Assembly (NCBI RefSeq): GCF_024753145.1
Contig: NZ_JANUGU010000001.1
Location: 806,001 to 870,000, forward strand
Direction of reading: 5' to 3'
Origin: Massilia terrae
Lineage (GTDB): Bacteria; Pseudomonadota; Gammaproteobacteria; Burkholderiales; Burkholderiaceae_D
DNA length: 64,000 nucleotides
Positions within the stretch are counted from its first letter, which is position 1. Every line of letters starts with the position of its first letter. The translations under genes and the position numbers were made by a program. Below, piece after piece: positions 44,859-54,262 of the stretch. The notes under the pieces were generated by a model, which saw only the letters and a list, made by a program, of their open reading frames with translations, did not search any database and was not told the origin of the DNA.

Positions 44859-46061
44859 ATGAAAACCAGCAAGGCAAACCGTATTGCGCTGTTGTTTAAT
44901 GCGAACAAGAGCTTTGATCGTGAAATTATCGCCGGCATCGGCGCTTACCTGGGCAGTACCCGCTCGGCCTGGGATTTATTTCTGGAAGAGGATTTTCGCC
45001 TGCGCCTGAATGGCATCGAGCACTGGCAGGGCGACGGCATTATTGCCGACTTCGACGACCCCGCCGTGGCGGCGGCGCTGTCGCGCTGCCAGCTGCCGGT
45101 GGTGGCGGTGGGCGGCTCCTACGCCGACCCGGCCCAGTACCCGCAAGGCCTGCCCTATGTGGCAACCGATAATTACAAGCTGATCAAGCTGGCGCGCGAC
45201 CATCTGATCGATGTCGGCCTGCACCGCTTTGCCCTGTTCAGCCTGCCTGAGACCGAGCACAACCGCTGGGCCCAGGAGCGCGAACAAGCCTTTCGCAGCC
45301 TGATGCAGGAAGAACGGATGGAGGCCGAGATTTTCCGCGGCTGCGGTACCTCCGCCTCCTCGTGGGACGAGGCGGTGCAGGGCCAGATCGCCTGGCTGCG
45401 CAGCCTGCCCAAGCCGGTCGGCATCATTGCCGTGACCGATGCGCGCGCGCGCCAGCTGCTGCAGGCTTGCACCCTTGCCGGTATCGCGGTGCCGGAGCAG
45501 GTGGCGCTGATCGGCATCGACAACGATCCGATGGTGCGCATGCTGACCCGTATTCCGCTCAGCTCGGTGATCCAGGGCGCCCAGGAAATGGGACGCACCG
45601 CCGCCCACCTGCTGGACCAGATGCTGCACGGTGTGCGCCTGGGTGAGACCCGCATCCACGTGCCGCCGTCCGGCATCAATGTGCTGGCCTCCAGCCAGCA
45701 TCGGGCGGTCAAGCATCCCCATGTGATGCGGGCCCAGCACTTTATCCGCCAGTACGCCCGCCAGGGCATCAAGACCGAACAGGTGGCCGAATATGTGGGC
45801 GTGTCGCGCTCCTCGCTGGAAACCTACTTCCGCCAGGAGCTGGGCTGCAGCGTGCATGACGCGATCCTGCGCTTCAAGCTGGAGGCGGCCAAGGCCGGCG
45901 TGGAGGACGCCTCGCGCAGCATTGCCGACGTGGCGCTCGATTGCGGCTTCACCTCGCCCCAGTACATGCACCTGGTGTTCAAGCGTGAACTGGGCTGCAC
46001 CCCGCGCGCCTACCGCGAGCGCGTGCTGGGCGGCAGCGAAGCGCAGCTGGCTTGCGCCTGA
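44859..46061 (+). CDS. xylR: XylR-family transcriptional activator, second copy
   Basis: A 400-residue paralogue of the regulator at 7904, with the same fused LacI/GalR-like ligand domain (IALLFNANKSFDREI, EEDFRLRLNG, GIIADFDDP) and C-terminal AraC DNA-binding domain (VAEYVGVSRSSLETYFRQEL, CGFTSPQYMHLVFKREL). The DNA-contact helices are almost the same in both copies, so they probably recognise the same half-sites, while differences cluster in the ligand domain and at the extreme C terminus. ATG 44859 follows ACGGAGAC. No composite XylR element is visible upstream. A bidirectional terminator follows its stop, marking the end of the xyloglucan locus. Confidence 0.92.
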   Translation: MKTSKANRIALLFNANKSFDREIIAGIGAYLGSTRSAWDLFLEEDFRLRLNGIEHWQGDGIIADFDDPAVAAALSRCQLPVVAVGGSYADPAQYPQGLPYVATDNYKLIKLARDHLIDVGLHRFALFSLPETEHNRWAQEREQAFRSLMQEERMEAEIFRGCGTSASSWDEAVQGQIAWLRSLPKPVGIIAVTDARARQLLQACTLAGIAVPEQVALIGIDNDPMVRMLTRIPLSSVIQGAQEMGRTAAHLLDQMLHGVRLGETRIHVPPSGINVLASSQHRAVKHPHVMRAQHFIRQYARQGIKTEQVAEYVGVSRSSLETYFRQELGCSVHDAILRFKLEAAKAGVEDASRSIADVALDCGFTSPQYMHLVFKRELGCTPRAYRERVLGGSEAQLACA

Positions 46062-46078
46062 CCGGGCGCCGTTCCCAA

Positions 46079-46118
46079 AAAAAATCGGCGGGCGCCAGCA
46101 CGGGCCCGCCGATTTTTT
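46079..46118. terminator. Bidirectional intrinsic terminator between xylR and symporter genes
   Basis: A 15-bp perfect stem (AAAAAATCGGCGGGC against GCCCGCCGATTTTTT) surrounds a 10-base loop. Runs of A on the left and T on the right give a proper terminator in both directions, between the convergent xylR and sodium/solute symporter genes. Confidence 0.88.
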
Positions 46119-46155
46119 ATGGCCCGGCTGGACCGGGCCATCACTTATCCGCCGC

Positions 46156-47832
46156 TTACCACCACAGGCCGTAGATCGTCGTCAGCACCACGCCGATGAT
46201 GGCCGAGCCGAGCACGAAGGCGCCGTCGACGCGGAACAGCGAGGCGTCGATATGCAAGGGCTTGAGCGTCTCGCTGCGCTTGGCCTCCGCCATTTTGCTG
46301 ATCAGTACCATGCCCGCCACCACCACGAAGAACACGATGAACATGCGGTCGAGGAAGGGGATCTCGGCCACGCCGGCGGCGTTGGCCTTGGCGAAGCCGA
46401 TCGCTTCCAGGAAGGACAGGTCCGTCATCTGCGGCAGGAACTTCAGCACAATCGAGCCGAGCAGGCCGCCAACGGTGGCGAACATGGCCGCGCCCGGCGT
46501 GGTTTTCTTCCAGAAGAAGCCCAGCAGGAACATGGCCAGGATGCCGGGCGAGACGAAGCCGGTGTATTCCTGGATGTACTGGAAGCCGCCTTTCTTGTCG
46601 ATGCCCATCATCGGCGCGATCACCACCGCCAGCAGCATCGACAGCACCACCGCGACGCGGCCGATCCACACCATGCGCTGCTCGTCGGCGGCCGGGTTGA
46701 AGGACTTCTTGTAGATGTCCAGCGTGAAGATGGTGGCGATGCTGTTGGCCTTGCCGGCCAGCGAGGCCACCACAGCCGCCGTCAGCGCCGCGAAGGCGAT
46801 GCCCTTCAGGCCCGATGGCAGCAGGTTCAGCAGGATGGGGTAGGCGCGGTCCGGATTCAGCTCGCCGCCCTGGGACATGGCGCCGCCCAGCGCGCCGGAT
46901 TTGTCGAGGGCGAAGGCGGCAATGCCTGGCAGCACCACGATTACCGGCATCAGCAATTTCAGGAAGGCCGCGAACAGCAGGCCCTTGCGCGCGGTGGGCA
47001 GGTCGGCGCCCAGCGCGCGCTGGGTGATGTACTGGTTGCAGCCCCAGTAGTTCAGGTTGACGATCCACATGCCGCCCAGCAGGACCGACAGGCCGGGCAA
47101 GTCCATATAGTTCGGATTGTCGCGCTTGAGGATCATTTCAAAGTGGTCGTGGGCGCGCACATACAGTTCCGAGAAGCCGGCCAGCGCGCCGTGCCTGGCG
47201 CCCAGGTTGGCGACCAGGTCGAGCGCCAGCCAGGTGGTGACCAGGCCGCCGATGACCAGGCAGGTCACCTGCACCACGTCGGTGTAGCCGATCACTTTCA
47301 TGCCGCCCAGCGTGATGATGGCGGCGAACACGGCCAGGAACAGCATGCAGGGCAGCAGGGCGATGCCGGACAGGCTGCTGATGGCCAGCGCGCCCAGGTA
47401 CAGGATCGAGGTCAGGTTGACCACCACGTACAGGCCGAGCCAGAACAGCGCCATGGTGGTGGCCACCGCCTTGCCGTAGCGTTGCTCGAGGAATTGCGGC
47501 ATGGTGTAGATGCGGTTCTTCAGGTAGACCGGCATGAAGAAGACGGCGACGATCACCAGGGTGGCGGCCGCCATCAGCTCATACACAGCGATGGCCATGC
47601 CGATGCGGTAGCCGGAGCCGCTCATGCCGATGAACTGCTCGGCGGAGATATTGGACGCGATCAGCGAGGCGCCGATGGCCCACCAGGTCAGCGAGCCTTC
47701 GGCCAGGAAATAGTCGTGCGAGGCGGAGCCGGAACCGGCTTGCTTGCGGCGGTAGACCCACAGGCCATAGCCAGCCACCAGCAAAAAATAACAGAGGAAG
47801 ACGATCAGGTCGACAGTCGAGAATGTACTCAT
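46156..47832 (-). CDS. Sodium:solute symporter (SSS family, SglT-like)
   Basis: Predicted inner-membrane Na+-coupled sugar symporter of 558 residues with about 14 transmembrane helices. It shows SSS family features: the early DYFLAEGSLTWWAIGASLIASNISAEQFIG block, the GYTDVVQVTCLVIGG region and the FAALTAAVVASLAGKANS motif containing Na+-binding Ser/Ala positions, as in Vibrio SglT. Likely substrates are monosaccharides such as glucose, galactose or fucose, or small glycosides. Its start at 47832 has only a weak ribosome-binding site (GTGAGC). Downstream is the shared terminator at 46079-46118. It probably belongs to the second carbohydrate locus together with the ROK kinase, although that assignment rests on proximity. 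Confidence 0.9.
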   Translation of the reverse strand: MSTFSTVDLIVFLCYFLLVAGYGLWVYRRKQAGSGSASHDYFLAEGSLTWWAIGASLIASNISAEQFIGMSGSGYRIGMAIAVYELMAAATLVIVAVFFMPVYLKNRIYTMPQFLEQRYGKAVATTMALFWLGLYVVVNLTSILYLGALAISSLSGIALLPCMLFLAVFAAIITLGGMKVIGYTDVVQVTCLVIGGLVTTWLALDLVANLGARHGALAGFSELYVRAHDHFEMILKRDNPNYMDLPGLSVLLGGMWIVNLNYWGCNQYITQRALGADLPTARKGLLFAAFLKLLMPVIVVLPGIAAFALDKSGALGGAMSQGGELNPDRAYPILLNLLPSGLKGIAFAALTAAVVASLAGKANSIATIFTLDIYKKSFNPAADEQRMVWIGRVAVVLSMLLAVVIAPMMGIDKKGGFQYIQEYTGFVSPGILAMFLLGFFWKKTTPGAAMFATVGGLLGSIVLKFLPQMTDLSFLEAIGFAKANAAGVAEIPFLDRMFIVFFVVVAGMVLISKMAEAKRSETLKPLHIDASLFRVDGAFVLGSAIIGVVLTTIYGLWW

Positions 47833-48132
47833 GAATTGCTCACGTTGAAAAATTGTCTCAATGCAGGCAACCGTGCGCGCTGCGCCGGGCCCTGTTCTTG
47901 ACGCGATCAGTCAGGGCCGGCAGCGTTGTGGAACCGGATTTTCGTGCTGACTATGCGTGCGTTGCCGACGGGTGGAGTGGATTAGGCTCGCACACCCGGC
48001 GGCTGCGGAGGCATTATTGCCCAATATCGGCGCACGCAAAGGCCATGGAAGGGCCGTTGGAAAGAATCATTCGCCGGGTTGGTGGATTTTGTAACGGCGG
48101 CCTGTTATGCCTGCGACTTTTGCCGGCCCATG
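47833..48132 (-). promoter_or_regulatory. Intergenic region upstream of the symporter gene
   Basis: This 300-bp gap separates the DeoR stop from the symporter start on the same strand. Read on the minus strand it contains a TTTGCG hexamer followed 17 bp later by ATAATG (around 48010-48040), a plausible promoter for the symporter. I see no LacI- or XylR-type element and no coding region in it. Confidence 0.35.
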
Positions 48133-48912
48133 TCAGTTCTCCTTCGCGATCAGGACGCGGACCTTCTGTCGCTCCAGTGCCGCCTGCAAGGCTGGCGCAA
48201 TGCCGGCGTCGGTTACCACGGTGCTGATGCGCGACAGCGCGCAAATGCGGTGCAGGCATGTCTGGCCCAGTGTTTTGGCGTCCGCGAGCACGATCACTTC
48301 GCGTGCGTGGGCGACCATGCGCTGGTTCAGGCGCGCTTCCGCATCGTCATGGGTGGACAGGCCGAATTCGGGATCGAAGCCGGCGGCGGCCAGGAACAGC
48401 TTGTCGAATACATAGGCATCCATGCTCGCTTCGGCGCGCGGTCCCTGGAACGATTGCGAATCGGTGCGCAGCACGCCGCCGGACAGGATGAGTTCCATGT
48501 CCGGCACGGACGCCAGTTCATTGGCGATCGGCAGGCTGCTGGTGAAGACGGTCAGCCGCGGCGCCGTCGATGGCTGCGCCAGCGAGCGCGCGAGGTTGAG
48601 CGCGAGCTGCAGCGTGCTGGCCCCCGCATCGAGAATCAGCTTGTCGCCCGGCTGCACCAAGTCGGCGGCGCAGTCGGCGATGCGCTGCTTGCGGTCGTGG
48701 CGCAGGGCGCGTGCGGGCCGCGGCGTGCGCTGGGTGGGGCTGGCGCCGCCATGCTGGCGCAGCAGCAGCCCGGCCGTCGCCAGCGCTTCCAGGTCGCCGC
48801 GGATGGTCCCGGCGGACACGCCCAGGCGCTGCGCCAGATGCTTGACGCGCACCTTCTCCTGCGCGTCCAGGGTTTGCAGGATGCGCTCGCGGCGCAGGCC
48901 GGCGTTCAGCAC
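48133..48912 (-). CDS. DeoR-family transcriptional regulator
   Basis: Predicted cytoplasmic repressor of 259 residues. The N-terminal winged helix-turn-helix (RRERILQTLDAQEKVRVKHL, RLGVSAGTIRGDLEAL) is followed by the DeoR C-terminal sugar-phosphate-sensing domain (DAGASTLQLA, VFTSSLPIANELA, LILSGGVLR, VVTDAGI). Such regulators usually respond to phosphorylated sugars, fitting the adjacent ROK kinase. The start is GTG at 48912 with GGAGG 6 bp upstream; it overlaps the end of the kinase gene by 7 bp, so the two are translationally coupled. Targets may include the symporter and this operon, but no operator was identified. Confidence 0.88.
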   Translation of the reverse strand: MLNAGLRRERILQTLDAQEKVRVKHLAQRLGVSAGTIRGDLEALATAGLLLRQHGGASPTQRTPRPARALRHDRKQRIADCAADLVQPGDKLILDAGASTLQLALNLARSLAQPSTAPRLTVFTSSLPIANELASVPDMELILSGGVLRTDSQSFQGPRAEASMDAYVFDKLFLAAAGFDPEFGLSTHDDAEARLNQRMVAHAREVIVLADAKTLGQTCLHRICALSRISTVVTDAGIAPALQAALERQKVRVLIAKEN

Positions 48913-49874
48913 GGCGCCTCCGCGGCGTCGGCATGGCAGGCGGTCACCGTGTGGGCCTGGCGCGCCAGCAGCGCCGCGCCGCGCGCGCCGCCGGCATCGC
49001 CGAAGACCGGCGGCAGGATCGGCGGCACGCCAAGGCCGGGAATCAGGTGCGGACGAATCGCGCCCGGCAGGCCGCTGTACAGATGCGGCAGCTGCGACAG
49101 GCCGCCGCCCAGCACGATCACATGCGGGTCGTAGGCGAGCACGATGCGCGCCAGCGCCGCGCCCAGCAAGTCGAGGTGCACCTCGAACACCGTCCTGGCC
49201 TGGGCGTCGCTGCTGGCGCGCCGCGCCGCCAGTTGTTCGGCGCTGTCGCCCGCACCGCCGCAAATCTGGGCGTGCAGGCCGCGCAGGCCGGTGCCGGAGA
49301 CATAGCATTCGAGGCAGGCCTCGCGCCCGCAGGCGCAGGGCAGGATCGGCAGGCGGTAGAAGCGCAGCAGGGCCGGGTCGAGCGGCCAGTGGCCCCATTC
49401 GCCGGCGGCGCCGTGCAGCCCGCGCACCAGGCGGCCCTCGACGACGTAGCCGGCGCCGGCGCCGGTGCCGAGAATCAGGCCGAAAGCGCTGGGCGCCTGG
49501 TCGGCGGCGCCGCCGTGGGCTTCGGACAGGGCGAAGCACTGGCAGTCGTTGCCGAGCGTGACTGGGCGGGCCAGGCGCGCGTGCAGCAGAGGCAGGAGCG
49601 TGCGGCCGGTGAGGCAGGGGACGTTGGCGCACAGGTGATAGCCGGTAGCGCTGTCGACGATACCGGGCACACCGACGCCGAGCGGGGCACGGCAGCCCAG
49701 CGCGGCATCGGCGTCGAGCACCAGCCCGGCGATGGCGTTCACCAGCGCATGGTAATCGTGCACCGGTGTCGACACGCGCCGGCGGTAGCGTACTTCAAGG
49801 CTGGCATCGCAGGCCACCAGTTCGATCTTGGTGCCGCCCAGGTCGATGCCGTAATAGAAGTCAGGCGTTTTCAT
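48906..49874 (-). CDS. ROK-family sugar kinase (N-acetylglucosamine/glucose/fructose type)
   Basis: Predicted cytoplasmic kinase of 322 residues. It has the ATP-binding GIDLGGTKIELVA at the N terminus, GVPGIVD, the LGTGAGAGYVV phosphate motif, EWGHWPL with the substrate-binding Glu/His, and a ROK zinc site CACGREACLECYVSGTGL. The preferred sugar cannot be fixed: the set of residues fits N-acetylglucosamine kinase-like proteins as well as gluco- or fructokinases. The ATG at 49874 lacks a strong ribosome-binding site. It lies 91 bp after the TonB receptor and overlaps DeoR, forming a receptor-kinase-regulator operon. Confidence 0.87.
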   Translation of the reverse strand: MKTPDFYYGIDLGGTKIELVACDASLEVRYRRRVSTPVHDYHALVNAIAGLVLDADAALGCRAPLGVGVPGIVDSATGYHLCANVPCLTGRTLLPLLHARLARPVTLGNDCQCFALSEAHGGAADQAPSAFGLILGTGAGAGYVVEGRLVRGLHGAAGEWGHWPLDPALLRFYRLPILPCACGREACLECYVSGTGLRGLHAQICGGAGDSAEQLAARRASSDAQARTVFEVHLDLLGAALARIVLAYDPHVIVLGGGLSQLPHLYSGLPGAIRPHLIPGLGVPPILPPVFGDAGGARGAALLARQAHTVTACHADAAEAPC

Positions 49875-49965
49875 ACGCGTGGATGGTGACGCCTCGCGGT
49901 ATGGCCGTCCCGGCGGGCGTCCCATAAGCTTGCAGGAAGATTCAGGATCATCATCGTTGACCAGC

Positions 49966-52935
49966 TCAGAACTTCTGGGTGTACTCCATGTAGAAGAAGC
50001 GGTCCGGCATCCCGAAGTTGAGCGGGAAGCTGCGGTTCGAGTTGATGGCCAGCGGCGGCGTCTTGTTGAACGCATTGTTGACCCCGAACTTGATCCGGCT
50101 CTTCGGCGCTGGCGTGTAGGCGACGCTGATGTCGTGCAGCGTGTAGGCGGGAATGCGGTTGGCGCTGCCGCCGCCCAGGAAGGGCAGGTATTTTGCCGTC
50201 GCCGGGTTGTTGGGATCGCTCTGCGACTGCACCGGGCCCAGGTCATTGCAGACGCTGGCGTAGGCGCTGCCGGTCAGCGTGCAGTTCTCGGTCTGGCTCG
50301 AGAAGTAGCGTGCGCCCCAGCGCGCGCTCCAGTTGCCGCGCGCCCAGTCCACGTTGAGGTTCGAACGCAGGCGGTAGTGCGAGCCCGACGACGTGGTGGC
50401 CGTGGTGAACACGCCGACCTTGTCCACCGGCGTGGCCGGAGTGTCGATCACTTCGGTGAGGATGGAGTTGTTCAGCTCGATCCCGAACTTGCCCCAGGGC
50501 GTGGTCTTCGGCCGGTAGCGCAGGCTGACGTCGACGCCCTTGAAGCGCTCGCCGCCGGGGCCGTTGAGCGCACTGGTGCGCAAATTGGTAACCACGCCAT
50601 TCGCGTTGCGCTGCAGCCAGCCGTCCGGGCACAGGCGCGGGTCGCCGGGATTCGACAGGCAGTTGAGCACCATCTGGTTCGCGTTGGGTTTGAGGATGCT
50701 GTCGCGGAAGATCACGTCCCAGTAATCGACGGTGACATCGAGACCCTTGGCGTAGTGCGGGCTGTACACGAAGCCGAAAGTACGGAAGATGTCGCGCTCC
50801 GGGCCGAGCTGCTGGTTGCCGGTGTTCAGCTGCGTTGCCTGGGCTGGAATCGCGGTGCGGGTATCGTAGCCGCCAGCCGGCACGCCGGCCGCCTGGCACT
50901 GGGCCTGCTGCGCCGCCGTCAGTTGCGCGTAGCGGTTGCTGGCGACGGTGCCGTTGGTATTGGTGGTGAACGAGCACGGATCGGTCACCGTGATCGCTGA
51001 GGTGGCGGTATTCTGGATGATGCCCGACAGGTCGAGGCGATACCCGGTGCTGTAGCTGCCGCGCAGCGCCAGGTCGTCGATCACCTTCCATTTCAAGCCG
51101 AACTGCTTGTTGTTGACACTGGCGCCGCTGTCGTACTTCGAATGGCGGAAGGCGACGCTCAGGTCGAGCATCTTGATGAACGGCTTATCCTTCAGCACCG
51201 GTACGTAGAACTCGGCATAGGCGTCCTTCGAGCCAAAGCCGCCGTCCGTGTTGCCGCGCGTGCCAGACAGTACGTCGACCTGGTCGTACGCGGCGGAGCG
51301 CACCGTGCTGCCATACTCGATGTGCCGTTCGAAGCCGCTGGCGAAGCCGAGCGAGCCGGCCGGCAGTTCGTAAAGGTTCGCCGAGCTCATCTGCACGAAG
51401 TAGTCGTGGTCGCGGAAGTCGTTGGTCCAGCCCACCTCGCTCGGGTTCAAGCGGATGTAGTTCAGCATGGCCGGGGTCAGGGTGCCGGCGCCGAGCAGGT
51501 TGGCCGGGACGCAGCCGGCGATCACCTGGCCTGGCGTGCCGCACACGATGTTGCCGTTGGCATCCTTGAAGGACGGGCCGAGGGCATTGGTCAGGCGGCT
51601 GCTGCTGACCTCGTTCAGGCGGTTGGCATGCTGGCGGGTCGCGCCATATTCCATTCCCGCTTCCCAGTCGAAGTTGCGGTTGGCGAAGCTGAAGTCGCCC
51701 GACAGGACCGGCGAGATCGCCGTGGTCTTGGTGTTGGCGACCCGCGTCGCTGCGCCAAGTTCGGTGCCGGCACGCTGGATGCGGCCGACCGGCACGCCGA
51801 ACGGGTTGTAGTAGCTGTTCGGCGAAATGAAGATGCCGGTGCCGTTGGCCAGGCCGCCCGGGCCGAGGTTCAGGTCATTCGGCGCGGCATCGGAATTGGC
51901 GTCGACGTCCATGAACTGCGCGGTCACACGCAGTTTCATGTGATCGGTGAAGCGGTAGGACAGGTCGCCCACGACCGACTTTTGTAGCAGGGGAACCAGC
52001 AGGCTGTTGAAGACCTGGTTGTTGTAGCTGTCCGTTGGCCGGTTATAGGTGCGCCAGTTGTTACCGGCCGCGCCAAGCGCCGGATTGTAGGGGGTGTCGT
52101 AGGTGATGAAGTTGTTCTTGTTGCCGGTCGGATCGGCCAGGGTACCCGCAGCGCAGCCGCCGGACGCCAGCAGCGCGCCCTTGCACAGCTGGAAGCGGCC
52201 GGCCGGCGTGTTGTCGGTGTTGTTGGTGTAGCCCGAGCCCGCTGGCGAACGCTGCCGCGTGAGCGCGTAATCGCTGTTGTGGAGGCCGTCGCCATCGTTG
52301 AATTGCAGGGAAATCATCGACGAGAAGCGCTCGCCGCTGTGGCCGGCCGTCAGTTCCACCTTCTTCTGGGCGCCGCCGCCGTGCTGGTAGTCGCCATAGT
52401 AGGCGCGCGCCTCGACGCCGTCGAAATGGTCCTTCAGCACCACGTTGATCAGGCCGACCATCGCGTCGGCGCCGTACAGCACCGAGCCGCCATCCTTGAG
52501 CACGTCGATGCGCTGAACCGATGCCAGCGGAATTGAACTGAGGTCGACCGAACCGTTCAGGTCCGAGCTGCCGACCCAGCGATGGCCGTTGACCAGCACC
52601 AGGGTGCGGCCGAAGCCGATGCCGCGCAGGTTGGCAAAGGAGTTCTGGTCGGCGCCGGCGGTGCGGTTCCGGGCGTCGCCCGACACCGCGAGCGTTTGCA
52701 GCACTTCATCCAGCGAGGTCGCGCCGGTCGCCTCGATCTGCACGCGCGTGATGGTCTGGATCGGCACCGACGATTCCATGTCGACGCCCTTGATCTTCGA
52801 GCCGGTGATCTCGACCCGCTCGACGGGCGGAGCGGCCTCTTGTGCGAAAGCAGGGATGCCATGCAGGACAGCGAGGACGGCCAGGGCGATGGGTTTGGTG
52901 CGGAACATGGCAATCCCGCTGCGTGGGTTCTTCAT
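49966..52935 (-). CDS. TonB-dependent outer-membrane receptor (second copy)
   Basis: Outer-membrane transporter of 989 residues. I chose the ATG at 52935 because GGAG sits 7 bp upstream; the frame is open to 52956. The signal peptide ends near IPAFAQ. The TonB box and plug read VERVEITGSKIKG, then TSLDEVLQTL, FANLRGIGFGRTLVLVNG and IDVLKDGGSVLYG, typical of the Xanthomonas-type iron-independent receptors. The barrel ends with the aromatic strand RFFYMEYTQKF. It is not closely similar to the receptor at 24141 and its cargo is probably different. Two LacI-type operators lie just upstream (52971-53007), which suggests control by the divergent LacI gene. Confidence 0.91.
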   Translation of the reverse strand: MKNPRSGIAMFRTKPIALAVLAVLHGIPAFAQEAAPPVERVEITGSKIKGVDMESSVPIQTITRVQIEATGATSLDEVLQTLAVSGDARNRTAGADQNSFANLRGIGFGRTLVLVNGHRWVGSSDLNGSVDLSSIPLASVQRIDVLKDGGSVLYGADAMVGLINVVLKDHFDGVEARAYYGDYQHGGGAQKKVELTAGHSGERFSSMISLQFNDGDGLHNSDYALTRQRSPAGSGYTNNTDNTPAGRFQLCKGALLASGGCAAGTLADPTGNKNNFITYDTPYNPALGAAGNNWRTYNRPTDSYNNQVFNSLLVPLLQKSVVGDLSYRFTDHMKLRVTAQFMDVDANSDAAPNDLNLGPGGLANGTGIFISPNSYYNPFGVPVGRIQRAGTELGAATRVANTKTTAISPVLSGDFSFANRNFDWEAGMEYGATRQHANRLNEVSSSRLTNALGPSFKDANGNIVCGTPGQVIAGCVPANLLGAGTLTPAMLNYIRLNPSEVGWTNDFRDHDYFVQMSSANLYELPAGSLGFASGFERHIEYGSTVRSAAYDQVDVLSGTRGNTDGGFGSKDAYAEFYVPVLKDKPFIKMLDLSVAFRHSKYDSGASVNNKQFGLKWKVIDDLALRGSYSTGYRLDLSGIIQNTATSAITVTDPCSFTTNTNGTVASNRYAQLTAAQQAQCQAAGVPAGGYDTRTAIPAQATQLNTGNQQLGPERDIFRTFGFVYSPHYAKGLDVTVDYWDVIFRDSILKPNANQMVLNCLSNPGDPRLCPDGWLQRNANGVVTNLRTSALNGPGGERFKGVDVSLRYRPKTTPWGKFGIELNNSILTEVIDTPATPVDKVGVFTTATTSSGSHYRLRSNLNVDWARGNWSARWGARYFSSQTENCTLTGSAYASVCNDLGPVQSQSDPNNPATAKYLPFLGGGSANRIPAYTLHDISVAYTPAPKSRIKFGVNNAFNKTPPLAINSNRSFPLNFGMPDRFFYMEYTQKF

Positions 52936-52970
52936 TACGGTCTCCATTAAGGACATTCTTATCCGATGGA

Positions 52971-53007
52971 GGTAACGATACCATAAGACTGGCTGGTAGC
53001 GTTAACC
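52971..53007 (-). promoter_or_regulatory. Tandem LacI-type operators upstream of TonB receptor
   Basis: GGTAACGATACC (52971-52982) and GGTAGCGTTAACC (52995-53007) are imperfect palindromes sharing a TAACG(A/C)TA core in one orientation or the other, with centres about 24 bp apart. They lie 36-72 bp upstream of the TonB receptor start. The central CG pair is typical of LacI-family operators. Confidence 0.6.
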
Positions 53008-53114
53008 GTCATGATGATCTTTTGTATTTTTTTTGCACGAGCGCGACGCCCGCCTGCGGCGCCGGCCCCGGCAACTAAATTCCTTCCGGGACCGTGCTTC
53101 CGATAAAATATAAA

Positions 53115-53127
53115 TATCGTTAACGGG
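53115..53127 (+). promoter_or_regulatory. LacI-type operator in the lacI-like gene promoter
   Basis: TATCGTTAACGGG, the reverse of GTTAACGATA, lies 17 bp upstream of the regulator start and directly follows an AT-rich TAAAATATAAA that could be its -10 region. It matches the cores at 52971, 52995 and 54263, predicting autorepression. Confidence 0.6.
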
Positions 53128-53143
53128 ACTGGCACGAAACAGG

Positions 53144-54199
53144 ATGAAGAAAGCAGGCGTTACACTGGTTGACGTGGCAAAACTGGCGGGCGTCTCGGTC
53201 ATGAGCGCGTCGCGCACGATGAGCGGCGAAGGCTATGTGTCGGAAGAGACCAGGGCCAAGGTGCAGGCCGCGGCCAAGCAGCTCGGCTACGCGCCCAACG
53301 CCGCCGCGCGCCTGATGAAGGGCGGCAAGACCAACGTCATCGGCGTGGTCGTGAACGACCTGACCTCGTCGGTGGTCAATTGCTTTGTCACGGCCCTCAG
53401 CGAAGAAGTGCGCAAGGTCGGCATGGACCTGTTCATCTATAACTCGCTGGGCGACATGGGCAGCGGCAATGGCGCGCGTATCAGCCAGATGCTGCATGGG
53501 CTGTGGGACGGACTGGTCTATGTGCTGCCGCGCATGACCGACGACTACCTGGAAACGCTGGAGAAAAGCAGCAGCCCCATCGTCCTGATCAACTATTTCC
53601 GTCACGAGACCACTTTGCCGGTCGTACGTGGCGATAACGTCAACGGCGCGCACGACGCGGTGCGGCACCTGGTCGACCTCGGCCACCGCCGCATCGGCTT
53701 CGTGCGCGGCAATGCCTACACGGGCCAGAGCGACTTGCGCGAGCGCGGCTATATGTCGGCGCTGTCCGATGCCGGCATCGAGCTCGATCCGGCACTGGTC
53801 TACCAGGGCGACTTCAGCCAGCAGTCCGGCTTCGATGGAGCGCGCGAGCTCCTGGCGCTGGACGCGCCGCCCACCGCGATTTTCGCCGCCAATGACGGCA
53901 TGGCGCTCGGGGTGTTGAATGCCATCCGCGAGAAGAACTTGCGGATTCCGGAAGATATCTCCGTGATCGGTTTCGACGATATCCCGACCGCAGCCATGAC
54001 CCAGCCGCCCTTGACCACCTTGCGCCATCCGTTCGGGGAGATGGCGCAGGCCGCCGTGCAGGAGCTGACACGGCGGATCCAGGGCCAGCCCGGGCGCCGC
54101 CAGCGCATCGAATTCCCGAGCGAATTCATCATCCGTGCGTCGACCGGACCGGCGCCTGCGTGCAGCACTTCCAGGCGCAGCCGGCGGCAGCGCGCCTAG
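53144..54199 (+). CDS. LacI-family transcriptional regulator
   Basis: Predicted cytoplasmic repressor of 351 residues. The LacI helix-turn-helix (VTLVDVAKLAGVSVMSASRTMSG) is at residues 6-28, followed by the hinge GYAPNAAARLMKGGKTN and a periplasmic-binding-protein-like sensor domain (IGVVVNDLTS, LGHRRIGFVRG, FAANDGMALGVLNAI, IGFDDIP). The C terminus is Arg/Ser-rich. Four closely related putative operators flank it: two before the TonB receptor, one in its own promoter and one before the PL8 gene. This suggests a local repressor of polysaccharide uptake and degradation. The inducer is unknown; a sugar released by PL8 or GH29 is plausible. Confidence 0.93.
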   Translation: MKKAGVTLVDVAKLAGVSVMSASRTMSGEGYVSEETRAKVQAAAKQLGYAPNAAARLMKGGKTNVIGVVVNDLTSSVVNCFVTALSEEVRKVGMDLFIYNSLGDMGSGNGARISQMLHGLWDGLVYVLPRMTDDYLETLEKSSSPIVLINYFRHETTLPVVRGDNVNGAHDAVRHLVDLGHRRIGFVRGNAYTGQSDLRERGYMSALSDAGIELDPALVYQGDFSQQSGFDGARELLALDAPPTAIFAANDGMALGVLNAIREKNLRIPEDISVIGFDDIPTAAMTQPPLTTLRHPFGEMAQAAVQELTRRIQGQPGRRQRIEFPSEFIIRASTGPAPACSTSRRSRRQRA

Positions 54200-54262
54200 T
54201 TTTTCTCGACACTCGAACGCTCGCGATCGCGATCCGGAGCTTGCCATTTCCGCTTTTCGCAT

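Noticed and set aside
45793..47901. A 702-codon plus-strand frame across the symporter gene.
   Set aside because: It begins inside xylR in another frame, reads through a terminator and is His/Gln/Gly-rich; the minus-strand symporter is unmistakable.
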